Source: Spongiactinospora sp. TRM90649 (GTDB lineage: Bacteria; Actinomycetota; Actinomycetes; Streptosporangiales; Streptosporangiaceae). From it: a stretch of DNA of 64,000 nt. Where the stretch lies: positions 1-64,000 of the forward strand of contig NZ_JARLTC010000025.1 in NCBI RefSeq assembly GCF_029382225.1, in the 5' to 3' direction. A program made the translations under genes and the position numbers. Of this stretch, positions 50,561 through 60,429 are shown in pieces (positions within the stretch are counted from its first letter, which is position 1; every line of letters starts with the position of its first letter). The notes beneath the pieces were generated by a model. The model ran no database searches and was not told the DNA's origin. It saw nothing but the letters and a program-made list of their open reading frames with translations.

Positions 50561-51172
50561 TCAGGTGAGCTCGGCGGACGGCTGCCGCAGGCTGTGCCAG
50601 GCCGCCCCGCACAGCGCGGCGATCTCCTCGGCGGTCGGGTGGTGCGCCCCGGCGAACCACAGCCGGCACATCTCCTGGGCCGGCCCGAGCCACAGCACGT
50701 AGCACATGGTCGGGGGCACCGGCTGGAGCAGCCCCGCCTTCATGTGCGGACGCCACCACTCGGCGACCTTGCGGAAGAACGCGCGGCGGGCGTCGCCCAC
50801 CTCCGCGCCCCCCGGCTCCTCGCGGCGCGGCGGACGCTCGCTGATCAGCAGGCGGGCCCGATCCGGGTGGTCGCCGCACCAGGTCATGTGAAAGGTCACG
50901 ATGGCCTCGATGCCGGCCCTGGCGTCGTCGTGCCGCATCAGCTCGCCGAGGAAGGCGTCCTGGTACATCGTCAGGATCTCGGCGTAGAGCACTCCGAAGA
51001 CGTGCTCTTTGCTGGCGAAGTGGTGGTAGAAGCTACCGACGCTGACGCCGCTCTCCTCCCGGAGGCTGGCGAGCGTGGTGGCCGACACGCCGTCCTGGCT
51101 GAAACGGCGCAACGCGCCGTCGATGATCCGGGTACGGCCGTCGCGTCCGCTCTTGACACTCTTCACGAGCAC
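50561..51172 (-). CDS. TetR-family transcriptional regulator
   Basis: A 203-residue TetR protein. The HTH at ~13-60 is clear (RIIDGALRRFSQDGVSATTL, SVGSFYHHFASKEHVFGVLY). The C-terminal domain (RAGIEAIVTFHMTWCGDHPD to LWLGPAQEMCRLWFAGAHHP) is the ligand-binding part. GTG starts at 51172 and 51166 are both possible. The target is unknown; no divergent partner is close. Confidence 0.9.
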   Translation of the reverse strand: MLVKSVKSGRDGRTRIIDGALRRFSQDGVSATTLASLREESGVSVGSFYHHFASKEHVFGVLYAEILTMYQDAFLGELMRHDDARAGIEAIVTFHMTWCGDHPDRARLLISERPPRREEPGGAEVGDARRAFFRKVAEWWRPHMKAGLLQPVPPTMCYVLWLGPAQEMCRLWFAGAHHPTAEEIAALCGAAWHSLRQPSAELT

Positions 51173-51224
51173 AATGGTGAAGTAGCAGAAGGTTGCTCCG
51201 CAAACGCCGCAGTCGCGACCCGAC

Positions 51225-51740
51225 CTATACCCTCACCAGCACGGCTCCGGGTTCGGCGGTCTCCACGGGGGCGAACCGCACGGCGATCTCGATCACGCCG
51301 CCCGACATCCGCGTGGTCGCGTCCGGCCAGCGGGCGTGGATCACCGCGAGCACCCGGCGGGCGTCGGCGCGTACGTCCATCCGGAGCCCCGTCACGCCGT
51401 CCGCGCGGGCGAGCAGTTCCTCGACGAGCCTCGTGCCGTGGCCGCGTCCCTGCCAGGCGTCGGCCACCACGGCGGCGATCTCCAGCGGCGCGTCCGGCGA
51501 CTCGCGGAAGCCCATGGCGTGGCCGACCACCTCCCCGGTGCGCGGCCGGACGGCCAGAAGCGCGTCACATCGGCCGTCCACGGCGCACATCACGCGCACC
51601 AGCGCGTCCGCGGTCGGGCCGGTCGGAGAGATCGGCGCGAAGAACCGCCCCGCCGCGGTGTCCGCCGACAGTCCCGCGACGAACGCGCGGACCCTCTCCT
51701 CGTCGCCTGGCGCCACGGGCCGCACCTGAGTTTCGTTCAC
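51225..51740 (-). CDS. GNAT-family N-acetyltransferase
   Basis: A 171-residue acetyltransferase. It opens with VRPVAPGDEERVRAFVAGLS; the acetyl-CoA pyrophosphate loop is VADAWQGRGHGTRLVEELLA (R/Q-x-x-G-x-G/A motif). The fold matches GNAT domains fused to Pat-type protein acetylases but stands alone here. The GTG at 51740 has GAGG ~8 bases upstream; the longer frame to 51833 overlaps the divergent HxlR promoter. The substrate is unknown. Confidence 0.85.
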   Translation of the reverse strand: MNETQVRPVAPGDEERVRAFVAGLSADTAAGRFFAPISPTGPTADALVRVMCAVDGRCDALLAVRPRTGEVVGHAMGFRESPDAPLEIAAVVADAWQGRGHGTRLVEELLARADGVTGLRMDVRADARRVLAVIHARWPDATTRMSGGVIEIAVRFAPVETAEPGAVLVRV

Positions 51741-51805
51741 TGACTCAGCCTCGCCCGAACCATCTGAGTATGTCAAGTAGACCCAGAGAGATTGGAGCGG
51801 GCCGC

Positions 51806-52309
51806 GTGACGACCTACGATGCGGGCATGGCACCGACCACGACCTCTGACGTGCCCTTCCGCCAGGGCGAATGCTCCATCGAGGCCACCCTGGCCGTCGT
51901 CGGGGAGAAGTGGACCTTCCTCGTCCTGCGCGAGGCGTTCGCGGGCGTCCGCCGGTTCGCCGACATGCTGACCGGCACCGGCGCCCCGCGCCAGGTGCTC
52001 AGCGCCCGCCTGGCCCGCCTGGTCGAGGAGGGCCTGCTGCGCAAGGTCCCCTACCAGGACCCCGGGCAACGGGTGCGCCACGAATACCGGCTCACCCAGA
52101 AGGGCCTCGACCTCTACCCCATCCTCATCGCCCTGATGAAGTGGGGCGACCACTACGCCATCGAGGGCCGCGAGCCCTCCGTGGTGCTGACCCACCGCGA
52201 CTGCGGCGCGCCCGTCGACCTGCGCATGCGCTGCTCCGCCGGCCACGAGGTCGAGTCGCCGCGCCAGGTGACCCCACGCCGGGGGCGAGGGGCCCGGCGC
52301 CTACCCTGA
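51806..52309 (+). CDS. HxlR-family winged-helix regulator
   Basis: A 167-residue regulator with the HxlR/MarR-like winged helix: ECSIEATLAVVGEKWTFLVL, RFADMLTGTGAPRQVLSARL and RHEYRLTQKGLDLYPILIAL. The C-terminus has CGAPVDLRMRCSAGHEV, a CxxH/C extension common in these proteins. GTG 51806 has GGAG ~8 bases upstream; ATG 51827 is an alternative. It is divergent from the GNAT gene and may control it; redox or metabolite sensing is typical of the family. Confidence 0.9.
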   Translation: MTTYDAGMAPTTTSDVPFRQGECSIEATLAVVGEKWTFLVLREAFAGVRRFADMLTGTGAPRQVLSARLARLVEEGLLRKVPYQDPGQRVRHEYRLTQKGLDLYPILIALMKWGDHYAIEGREPSVVLTHRDCGAPVDLRMRCSAGHEVESPRQVTPRRGRGARRLP

Positions 52310-52313
52310 TTTC

Positions 52314-53135
52314 GTGTACCGGTTCCTGCTGACCCCTAGATGGCTGGTGTTGCACCTGGTGGTGCTGCTGGTCATCCCGTCCTTCGTGTTCCTGGGGCAG
52401 TGGCAGTTCGGACGCTACGAGGAGCGCTCCGATTCGAGTCACCGGATCACCGCCAACCTCGCCGCGCCCCCCGTGCCGCTGGCAGAGCTGGCCGCACCCG
52501 GCGGACCCGCCGTACGCGAGGCCGACCAGCACCGCACGGTGCGGGTGTCCGGCACCTTCGACGCGTCCCACGGGCTCCTGGTACGCCGCCGCCCGCAGGA
52601 CGGCATGACCGGCTTCTACGTGCTCACCCCGCTCGTCACCGGGCAGGGCCAGGCCGTGATCGTCAACCGTGGCTGGGTTCCGGCGGGCGAGACCGCCGAC
52701 ACCCAGCCCCAGGTGCCACCGCCGCCCACCGGGCAGGTCACCGTCACCGGACGCCTCCGGCTCGGCGAGACCGAAGAACGCTCCGGCCTGCGCAACCGGC
52801 CCGGCCTGCCGCCCGGCCAGGTGCTGCTGATCGACACGGCGGCGATCGGGGCGGGCCTGCCGTACCGGATCATGGACGGCTACGTCGAGCTGACCGAGCA
52901 GAGCCCGGCCCCCGCCAAGGCCCCCGCCCCGGTGCCCGCGCCCGACGTCGGCGCGGGCGGCGGCCTCAACCTCGCGTACGGCGTGCAGTGGTGGCTGTTC
53001 ATCGCCATCGCCATCGGCGGCTGGCTCCTGCTGATCCGCCGCGAGGTCGCCGACCGCCGCTCACAGCAGGAGGGTGGGCACGACGGCGAGGAACGCGAGG
53101 ACGAACCCCTGGCGTCCGTCGAGCGGCCGGGCTGA
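52314..53135 (+). CDS. SURF1-family cytochrome oxidase biogenesis protein
   Basis: A 273-residue protein with two membrane helices (~9-28 and ~225-245) flanking an extracytoplasmic beta domain, the SURF1 topology. Signatures are LGQWQFGRYEERSD, RTVRVSGTFDASHGLLVRRR, LVTGQGQAVIVNRGWVPAGE and the C-terminal NLAYGVQWWLFIAIAIGGW. SURF1 helps assemble cytochrome c oxidase, probably at heme delivery. The GTG start is 4 bp after the HxlR stop. Its last 75 bp overlap the end of the convergent next gene. Confidence 0.93.
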   Translation: MYRFLLTPRWLVLHLVVLLVIPSFVFLGQWQFGRYEERSDSSHRITANLAAPPVPLAELAAPGGPAVREADQHRTVRVSGTFDASHGLLVRRRPQDGMTGFYVLTPLVTGQGQAVIVNRGWVPAGETADTQPQVPPPPTGQVTVTGRLRLGETEERSGLRNRPGLPPGQVLLIDTAAIGAGLPYRIMDGYVELTEQSPAPAKAPAPVPAPDVGAGGGLNLAYGVQWWLFIAIAIGGWLLLIRREVADRRSQQEGGHDGEEREDEPLASVERPG

Positions 53136-53993
53136 GCGCGGCAGCCGCGCCAGCAGGGCCGCGACGTAGAGCGGCATGCCGTAGCCGCTCAGGAACAGCC
53201 ACAGCCACGCCCAGCGGGTCGCGTGGGGCGGGCCGCCGGGCGCGAACAGCATCAGCATGAGGGTCACCCCGGCGGCGGCCGTCCCGAACGGCGCGAGCGG
53301 CGGCCAGAGGCGCCACAACTCCGCCGTGGCCCACGAACCCCCGGGCGCCCGCTCCACGACCTCCACGGGGCGTACGGCCCCGCCTGCGGCTCCCTGAGCC
53401 GCCTCCCCGGGGAGTGAGCCTCGCGCGCCGAGTTCCTGCGCCAGCCGTCCGTTCGAATCCGGGCCGGGACGGCCCGCGGCCTCGTCCGCCACCCGGAAGG
53501 GACGCCCGCCCGCCTCGGCCGCCGCGACCAGCGGGCCGAAGTACCCCGCGCGGACCGCGTCCAGCCGCGCGTCGTCCAGCCCCGACGTCTCCGGCCGCCA
53601 CACTTCCGGCTCCGGCTCACCGAACACCCGCCACCACGACGTGGGCCCCGTGGACCAGACCAGATCCCCGTAAGCGGGCCACACCCCCGACACCACCAAC
53701 GTCTCCACGGCGCCCGCCCGGAGGTCCGCCTCCAGCCGCCCGATCGGCGCGGGCGCCGGTGACCCGTTCACCGTCACCGCGAAGAACGCGATACAGAGCG
53801 ACGCCAGCAGCCCCCACAGCGCGACGGCGGGCGCGCGCCGCGACACAGCGCGCAAAGCCCGCTCCGGTCGGTGATTCCCATCACGTGAGGCCTGGTCGTC
53901 CGGGCCCTCACCGGCCGCGATCGGGCCCCAGTGGTGAAGGAACGGATACCAACCGGAGACCTCCCAGCTTGTTCTGTGTGATGCCAGCGTCAT
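53061..53993 (-). CDS. Hypothetical membrane protein
   Basis: About 310 residues, no recognised family. One N-terminal membrane helix (ALWGLLASLCIAFFAVTVNG) is followed by a ~130-residue outside domain with several Trp (VWPAYGDLVWSTGPTSWWRV). Three C-terminal helices (FGTAAAGVTLMLMLFA, WLWLFLSGYGMPLYVAALLA, FVLAFLAVVPTLLL) end the protein. Many starts are possible (54005, 53993 or later). The 3' end overlaps SURF1 by 75 bp in convergent orientation. Confidence 0.6.
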   Translation of the reverse strand: MTLASHRTSWEVSGWYPFLHHWGPIAAGEGPDDQASRDGNHRPERALRAVSRRAPAVALWGLLASLCIAFFAVTVNGSPAPAPIGRLEADLRAGAVETLVVSGVWPAYGDLVWSTGPTSWWRVFGEPEPEVWRPETSGLDDARLDAVRAGYFGPLVAAAEAGGRPFRVADEAAGRPGPDSNGRLAQELGARGSLPGEAAQGAAGGAVRPVEVVERAPGGSWATAELWRLWPPLAPFGTAAAGVTLMLMLFAPGGPPHATRWAWLWLFLSGYGMPLYVAALLARLPRSARPLDGRQGFVLAFLAVVPTLLL

Positions 53994-53998
53994 ACGGT
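53969..53998 (+). promoter_or_regulatory. Promoter for leaderless amidohydrolase transcript
   Basis: TTGTTC (53969-53974) and TACGGT (53993-53998) are 18 bp apart. The predicted start is 7-8 bases later, at the GTG of 54006. No Shine-Dalgarno is present. Confidence 0.4.
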
Positions 53999-54005
53999 TT
54001 CCCAT

Positions 54006-55202
54006 GTGACTTCGCCGCTGCTTCCCGACCCGGAGCCGAGGCGGCGCGACTACGTGATCGTCTCGGCCGACGATCACCTTATCGAGCCGCCCGACATGTT
54101 CGAGGACAGGCTGCCCGAGAAATACGCCGAACTGGCCCCTAAGGTCGTCGAGACCGAGGCGGGCCATCAGGTGTGGCGCTACGGCGGAGCCACCTACCCC
54201 TGCGCCGGGCTCGACGTCGGCGCGGGGCTTCCGCGTGAGCAGTGGACCCTCGACCCCGTACGGTTCGAGCACATGCGCCTCGGCTGCCACGACATCGAGG
54301 CCCGGGTCGAGGACATGGACCGCGCCGGTATCTGGGCCGCGCTCTGCTTCCCCGGCATGCTCGCCGGACAGGCCGGAATGGTGTTCTCCAAGACCCGCGA
54401 CCAGGACCTCGGACTGGCCGTGCTGCAGGCGTGGAACGACTGGCACGTCGAGGTCTGGGCGGGCACCTACCCCGAGCGGATGATCGCCCTCCAGCTCCCC
54501 TGGCTGTCCGACCCCGAGATCGCCGCCAAGGAGATCCGCGCCAACGCCGCCCGCGGCTTCAAGGGCGTGGTCTTCCCCGAGTTCCCGACCCGGTTGCGCC
54601 TGCCGTCGATCCACTCCGGCCACTGGGACCCCCTGCTCGCGGCCTGCGAGGAGACCGGCACCGTGGTGTGCCTGCACACCGGCGCCGCGTCCTGGGCGCC
54701 CGTGCCGTCGCCCGACACCCCGATCGAGGCGATCACCACCCTGATGCCGACGAGCGCCATGTTCGCCTGCGCCGACTGGCTGTGGTCCGGCGTGCCGCTG
54801 CGCTTCCCCGCGCTGCGCATCCTGATCGTCGAGGGCGGCGTCGGATGGCTGCCGATGCTCGCCGAGCGCGCCGACTACGCGCTCGACCACCCCGTGGCGG
54901 GCGAGACCTCCTGGGAGGGCGGGCTCAAGCCGAGCGAGGTGCTGCGCCGCAACTTCTACTTCGGCACGCTCAACGACCACGCGCTGTCGGGGGTCCGCCT
55001 CGCGGTCGGCCTCGACCATGTGTTGCTGGAAAGCGGCTACCCGCACTCCGACTCCACCTGGCCCGACACCCAGCGGGCCGTCGCGCGCAACCTCGGCACC
55101 CTGCCGCCCGCCGACATCGCCCGGGTCGCCTACGGCAACGCCGCCCGCCTGTTCGGGCACCCCCTGCCCTCCCGGGCCTGGCTGCGCATGGAGGAACTCT
55201 GA
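54006..55202 (+). CDS. Amidohydrolase-2 family metal-dependent hydrolase
   Basis: A 398-residue TIM-barrel hydrolase (PF04909 type). Metal and active-site elements: ADDHLIEPPDMFEDRLPEKY at the N-terminus, VCLHTGAASW in the middle and GLDHVLLESGYPHSDSTWPD at the end; the conserved DRAGIWAALCFPG and ARGFKGVVFPEF strands also fit. Relatives decarboxylate or hydrolyse aromatic acids. The first metal motif is D-D-H rather than the usual D-x-H spelling. The GTG start seems leaderless. It stands alone and ends at a hairpin. Confidence 0.87.
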   Translation: MTSPLLPDPEPRRRDYVIVSADDHLIEPPDMFEDRLPEKYAELAPKVVETEAGHQVWRYGGATYPCAGLDVGAGLPREQWTLDPVRFEHMRLGCHDIEARVEDMDRAGIWAALCFPGMLAGQAGMVFSKTRDQDLGLAVLQAWNDWHVEVWAGTYPERMIALQLPWLSDPEIAAKEIRANAARGFKGVVFPEFPTRLRLPSIHSGHWDPLLAACEETGTVVCLHTGAASWAPVPSPDTPIEAITTLMPTSAMFACADWLWSGVPLRFPALRILIVEGGVGWLPMLAERADYALDHPVAGETSWEGGLKPSEVLRRNFYFGTLNDHALSGVRLAVGLDHVLLESGYPHSDSTWPDTQRAVARNLGTLPPADIARVAYGNAARLFGHPLPSRAWLRMEEL

Positions 55203-55218
55203 GCCCGCGCGGCACCGG

Positions 55219-55245
55219 GGCTCCGGCCGGGAACGGTCCGGAGCC
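55219..55245. terminator. Hairpin between convergent genes
   Basis: GGCTCCGG (55219-55226) pairs perfectly with CCGGAGCC (55238-55245) around an 11-base loop. It lies 17 bp after the amidohydrolase stop and 28 bp from the YkvA stop. It probably terminates both. Confidence 0.7.
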
Positions 55246-55272
55246 GCTGTCGGCGTCGGCCGGCGTCGGCGG

Positions 55273-55626
55273 TCATGGCGTCCTGATCTGATTCACCGGC
55301 ACCCCGTGCCGGGTGCGCTCCCAGTCGACGAACCGGCCGCTCTCACCGAGCAGCGAGGTCATCAGCCACAGGAAGACCCCGAAGTCGTCGGCCACGCCGA
55401 TCAGCAGCAGGAAGTCGGGGATGACGTCGATCGGCGAGATCATGTAGACCACGCCCAGGCCCATCATGGCCAGCTTCCCCTTGGCCATCCCGGGGTAGGT
55501 GCCCCGCAGCACGCTCCCGACCAGCCTCGGAACGGCCCGCAGCCGCGTCAGCGGCCCCACCGACCCGGCCCGGCTGCCCTCCCGATAGGCCCGCAGTAAC
55601 GCCGCCCCGCGCGCGACTTTCGCCAT
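55273..55626 (-). CDS. YkvA-family (DUF1232) membrane protein
   Basis: A 117-residue protein with the DUF1232 core YMISPIDVIPDFLLLIGVAD DFG in the middle and two short hydrophobic segments. The family is widespread and of unknown biochemical function, sometimes linked to membrane or envelope stress. The ATG at 55626 (MAKVARGAALLRAY) has GGAGGTG upstream. It converges on the amidohydrolase gene. Confidence 0.9.
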   Translation of the reverse strand: MAKVARGAALLRAYREGSRAGSVGPLTRLRAVPRLVGSVLRGTYPGMAKGKLAMMGLGVVYMISPIDVIPDFLLLIGVADDFGVFLWLMTSLLGESGRFVDWERTRHGVPVNQIRTP

Positions 55627-55756
55627 CGTGACACCTCCAGAGAGTCCCCCGGCGATTTACCCCGCCGCTCCTTGACATAACGCCCGGCAGGCCCTTCGCG
55701 GTTCCGGCGAAGGCAGTGCCCCAAGGATTTCCCAAGAACCCGGAGCATCGCATTAC

Positions 55757-56977
<1,221 letters not shown>

Positions 56978-56981
56978 CCGG

Positions 56982-56996
56982 GCCCCGGATCGGGGC
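56982..56996. terminator. Short hairpin between convergent genes
   Basis: GCCCCG-GAT-CGGGGC: a perfect 6-bp stem with a 3-base loop between the proline-rich gene and the M4 peptidase gene. Confidence 0.45.
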
Positions 56997-57006
56997 ACGG
57001 CCCCCG

Positions 57007-59457
57007 TCAGGGCAGGAGTGACCAGAGGGCTGGTGTCCTCGGTGGGGTCCGTCCCGGTTGCGAAGTGTGGGTCTGGCGGCAGCGATAGCGGTGGCCGTCG
57101 TACGTCACCAGGTCACCGGCCTTGTAGCGGGTCCATGGCCGCCACGCCTTCGGGGCAGGTTCCGGTGCCGGGACCTTGACCGTCAATGTCGCCGATGCCG
57201 ACATAGCGGGGCCGATGGCCCAGAAGGTCAGTGGATACGTTCCCGGTGGAGTGGCCCGCGTCGCCGCGACCGTGACCGTGGAACCCTGCCCCGGGGTGAT
57301 CTCCGTCGGATCCAGGGCCGCCGTCAACCCATCGGGGGCGCCGTTCTCAACGGTCAGCCGGTAGGTGGCCGGGGGCCCGCTCATCGATTTCGTGGAGAGT
57401 GTCGCCGTGCCCTTCAAATCGCGGTCGAGGGTCAGCGTGGCCGGATCGACCGTAATTTCGAGCTTCGGCGGCGGCTCCGTCACAGTCAGCTCGAACCGGG
57501 CGATCTGATAGAAACTACCCACCGTGCCGATGAACTCGATCGGATAGCGACCAGGGCGAAAGTCGGGCCGGGTCCAGATCTGCGCGAGGGCGCGCTCGCC
57601 CGCCGTGATCTGGGGCGGGAAGATGAACAAGCTGATCCCGTCCGGGAGCCGGCCGGACGACATGGTGATCACCGCCGGCGGGTCCAGCCAGGCCAGCGTC
57701 TCGATCCAGACCTGGACCGACCCCCCGGCCGGCGTCGTGCCCTGGGAAGACTCCAACCTCATCTCGAACGGCCAGCACTCGTAAATGGGTTCGCCCGGCT
57801 GGCTGGACACCCACAGCGCCTCCCAGGCGGCCTTGACCGCGCCCGCCTCCTTGCAGGAGCGGGGGAAGAGCGTGTACGCGAGCAGCACCGTCGCGATCCG
57901 GGCCTCGCCCGGACCCCACCCGGCGGTCTTGAGCTGGAGGGCGTTGACGAAGATCCTCCCGGCCTTCTGGATCCCGATCCCATCCACCCGTGACCGGTTG
58001 CAGGTCGGGCTGGCCGGGTTGCCGTTGGTCGGGTCGGAGCCCTCGGCTAGCAGGTAGAACCAGTGGTTCAGCAGCCCGGCCCCCGCATGCGGGTCCGGCG
58101 CGGGCGGGTTCGGGTTGTAGCAGCTCACGTGGCCGTTGATCTGCGACGGGTCGTACATGTTGCGGACCGGCCCGGTGCCCAGCAGGTCGACCTCTTCGCC
58201 GACCAGGTAGTCGGGCTCGTCAAGCGTGTCCGGATGCCCGACGTAGTGCTCCAGCATGGCGCCGAGGATGTCCCCGGTGGACTCGTTCAGCGCGGCCGTC
58301 CAGCCACCGCCGCCGGCCCCGCCGGAACCGGAGGTCTGGAAGACCGCGTGCCCGTACTCGTGGCCGACCACGTCGAGGGACGTGGTCTGCTTGGTCCCGG
58401 CCACGTTACGGCCCAGGTTCACCTCGGTGCCGGACCAGGTGGCGTTGGGCATGTCGAAGCCCACCCTGGCGGGAAAACCATTGCCCTTGCCGTCGATCCC
58501 GTTACGGCCGGTCCATGCGCTCAGCATGTCCCACTCGTGCTGGACCCCGAAGAGCGTGTCCACGCACGCGGTCTCCGGGTCGGTGCCCGAGCCGTTGCCC
58601 CAGTCGTCGTCCGCGCCGTCGAAGGTCCCGCTGACGGGGCCGCACCGGATGCCGGGACGCAGCGGGTCGGTCAGCGTGTACGCGGAGTCGGTGGCGGTGG
58701 TGTCGATGTCGACCGGGTCGCCGTTGTAGTTGGAGTGGCCGACGCCGCGCCTGACATCGTCCCAGGTATCCAGGACCTTGCCGTTGGCGGCGTCGACGAA
58801 CACGTGCGGCCGGGTGGGCACGCCGTCCCGGCTCATCCCTTCGGCGGTGACCTCCCAGGCCGTCCGCGGGGTCGCCCCGGTCGCGTGGACCACCAGGCGA
58901 GCGGATCGGACGGCGACGCCTCCACCGCTGCCGGTCCCGGCGCGTGCGATCGACGACGCCTGGGCCTTGTCGATGGCGGGCGTGACCGGCACATCGATCT
59001 CGGCTCGCTGGGCCGAGGTGGTGTAGAGCAGGTTCCGGCCGTCACGGCTGATCATGAAGTTGACGTCGCCGCCGTAGACCGGCAGGCCATGGTGGGTGCG
59101 TGGGAAGGAGAGAAACTGAAGCCCGCCGGCGCCGAATACGATCTTGGGCTCCCCGAACCGGTCATCCGGCGACCGCTCGACCGCCGCATGCCCACCACCG
59201 GACAAGGTCCGGCGAGCGAGATCCAGGGCCCGCGCTCTGGCCTTCTCATCCGGCGGCGCGTCCGTGGGGGACGCGGCAGCGGATTCGGGTCCAGGCGCGG
59301 TGAGCGCGACCGACCCCGCAGCGCGTACGGCCGGCGCGGCCAGTGCCGCTCCCCCGGCCTGTGAGCCGGCGGCGGCGCCCGGCGGCGACACCAAGGCCAC
59401 CACCATCGCGGTACCCGTCAACATGGATAAGATCCCGCTGCTCGCCATGCGTTTCAT
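57007..59457 (-). CDS. Secreted M4 (thermolysin-type) metallopeptidase with chitin-binding-like C-terminus
   Basis: An 816-residue secreted protease: signal peptide (~1-30), FTP/PepSY propeptide (~95-235), and an M4 catalytic domain with zinc motif HEYGH at 366-370 and third ligand Glu392 in NESTGDI. The catalytic His region is PDPHAGAGLLNHWFYLLAEG. Two Ig-like domains (~590-760) follow. The last ~45 residues (WRPWTRYKAGDLVTYDGHRY) match a CBM5/12 chitin-binding-type module. It should degrade proteins, perhaps while bound to chitinous material. GAGAGGGG lies ~10 bases before the ATG. Confidence 0.93.
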   Translation of the reverse strand: MKRMASSGILSMLTGTAMVVALVSPPGAAAGSQAGGAALAAPAVRAAGSVALTAPGPESAAASPTDAPPDEKARARALDLARRTLSGGGHAAVERSPDDRFGEPKIVFGAGGLQFLSFPRTHHGLPVYGGDVNFMISRDGRNLLYTTSAQRAEIDVPVTPAIDKAQASSIARAGTGSGGGVAVRSARLVVHATGATPRTAWEVTAEGMSRDGVPTRPHVFVDAANGKVLDTWDDVRRGVGHSNYNGDPVDIDTTATDSAYTLTDPLRPGIRCGPVSGTFDGADDDWGNGSGTDPETACVDTLFGVQHEWDMLSAWTGRNGIDGKGNGFPARVGFDMPNATWSGTEVNLGRNVAGTKQTTSLDVVGHEYGHAVFQTSGSGGAGGGGWTAALNESTGDILGAMLEHYVGHPDTLDEPDYLVGEEVDLLGTGPVRNMYDPSQINGHVSCYNPNPPAPDPHAGAGLLNHWFYLLAEGSDPTNGNPASPTCNRSRVDGIGIQKAGRIFVNALQLKTAGWGPGEARIATVLLAYTLFPRSCKEAGAVKAAWEALWVSSQPGEPIYECWPFEMRLESSQGTTPAGGSVQVWIETLAWLDPPAVITMSSGRLPDGISLFIFPPQITAGERALAQIWTRPDFRPGRYPIEFIGTVGSFYQIARFELTVTEPPPKLEITVDPATLTLDRDLKGTATLSTKSMSGPPATYRLTVENGAPDGLTAALDPTEITPGQGSTVTVAATRATPPGTYPLTFWAIGPAMSASATLTVKVPAPEPAPKAWRPWTRYKAGDLVTYDGHRYRCRQTHTSQPGRTPPRTPALWSLLP

Positions 59458-60429
59458 TCGCGCTGACCCCTCTCACGAGATCCTTCACCGAGGACCGAGG
59501 AGAGCCTCATCGACCGAGCTTCACTCAAATTGACAGCGGGCGTGAAAACTGCCCACCCTACGCCTTTCCATAACACCGCCTGATGGCGACTACGGAAATA
59601 GGGACTTTCCGCTACCGGTGCTGATGTGCGGCAGATCGGTTCACTGAACGGGCCGCAGACGAGCGAAAGCACCACCTTGAGGCGTCCCCCGTGGGTGCCG
59701 TCCTGCCGAACTCCACGATGGGCGGTTGACCACCGACAGCCGCTGCCGTCCGAGGACCGGATCTTCGCCCGGCACCACGATCCCGTAGTCACACGACTCG
59801 ACGGGACGCCATCCGGGCCTGCCAGGGTGTTCCGCTGCTGTACTAGATGTGCTCCGCTCTGCGGAGCGGCGGAACCCTACGTCCCGCCAAGGCGGACCGG
59901 CCGCTCCCGGCGGGACGCACTTGGGCGACCATCGCCGGGTGTCGTCCCGCCTCCAGGCGTTGCACCGCCTCCGGCGAAGCCCGCGCTACCGCGCACCCAA
60001 TGCCCCTCGCTCCCGCTCGGACTGTTCTTCTAATGTCAGGCTTCGCCCGACGCTTGCGCCCGGTCATTGAATATCTGGAGACGACCACCAAGCCCGAACC
60101 CAATTCTTTGCAGGCCACACAATTTGCACAGTCGGCCATTTCGGCCAGAGGGGTCGCACCATTCCTTATCGAGCAGTCGAATTCGGCATGGCGCCGTCTC
60201 TGACACGGTGGACTTTCATCCGCCGATCTTCACAGAGGGTGACGTACGGCGAGATGACGAAAGCCGGTCGGCAGGCGAACCCTCATCGCAAGCGAGCGAG
60301 GGCACCACACTCGGAACCCGCACACTCGCGACGCTCAATGGCAATGCCCTCCCCCGGCTCCGCGCGGCACGCGCTCAACGGGCCGCTGTTGGCGGCAGGA
60401 ACCCGCAAGCCCCCCGTGGCCAAAAGGGG
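59458..60429. other. Gene-free kilobase with hairpins and the third structured repeat
   Basis: No coding sequence is supported. Contents seen: perfect hairpin GCTCCGC-TCT-GCGGAGC (59851-59867); inverted repeat CGTCCCGCC/GGCGGGACG (59880-59888 with 59909-59917); and the reverse-strand repeat copy at 59978-60095. The AT-richer stretch 60065-60190 differs in composition from its surroundings. Confidence 0.6.
59978..60095 (-). repeat. Dispersed structured repeat, copy 3 (opposite strand)
   Basis: On the minus strand the blocks read GGTGGTCGTCT, GGGCGCAAGCGTCGGGCGAA, CAGTCCGAGC, GAGCGAGGGGCATTGGGTGC and the hairpin GCGC-GGTA-GCGC. These are in the same order as in copies 1 and 2, 55 kb away. Hairpin A is GTCGGGC-GAA-GCCTGAC, with one pair changed to G-U. 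Confidence 0.7.

Noticed and set aside
59843..60139. Minus-strand frame beginning with a CxxCxxC peptide
   Set aside because: It runs through the structured repeat and its hairpins, loses any protein-like pattern after about 30 residues and lacks a ribosome-binding site.
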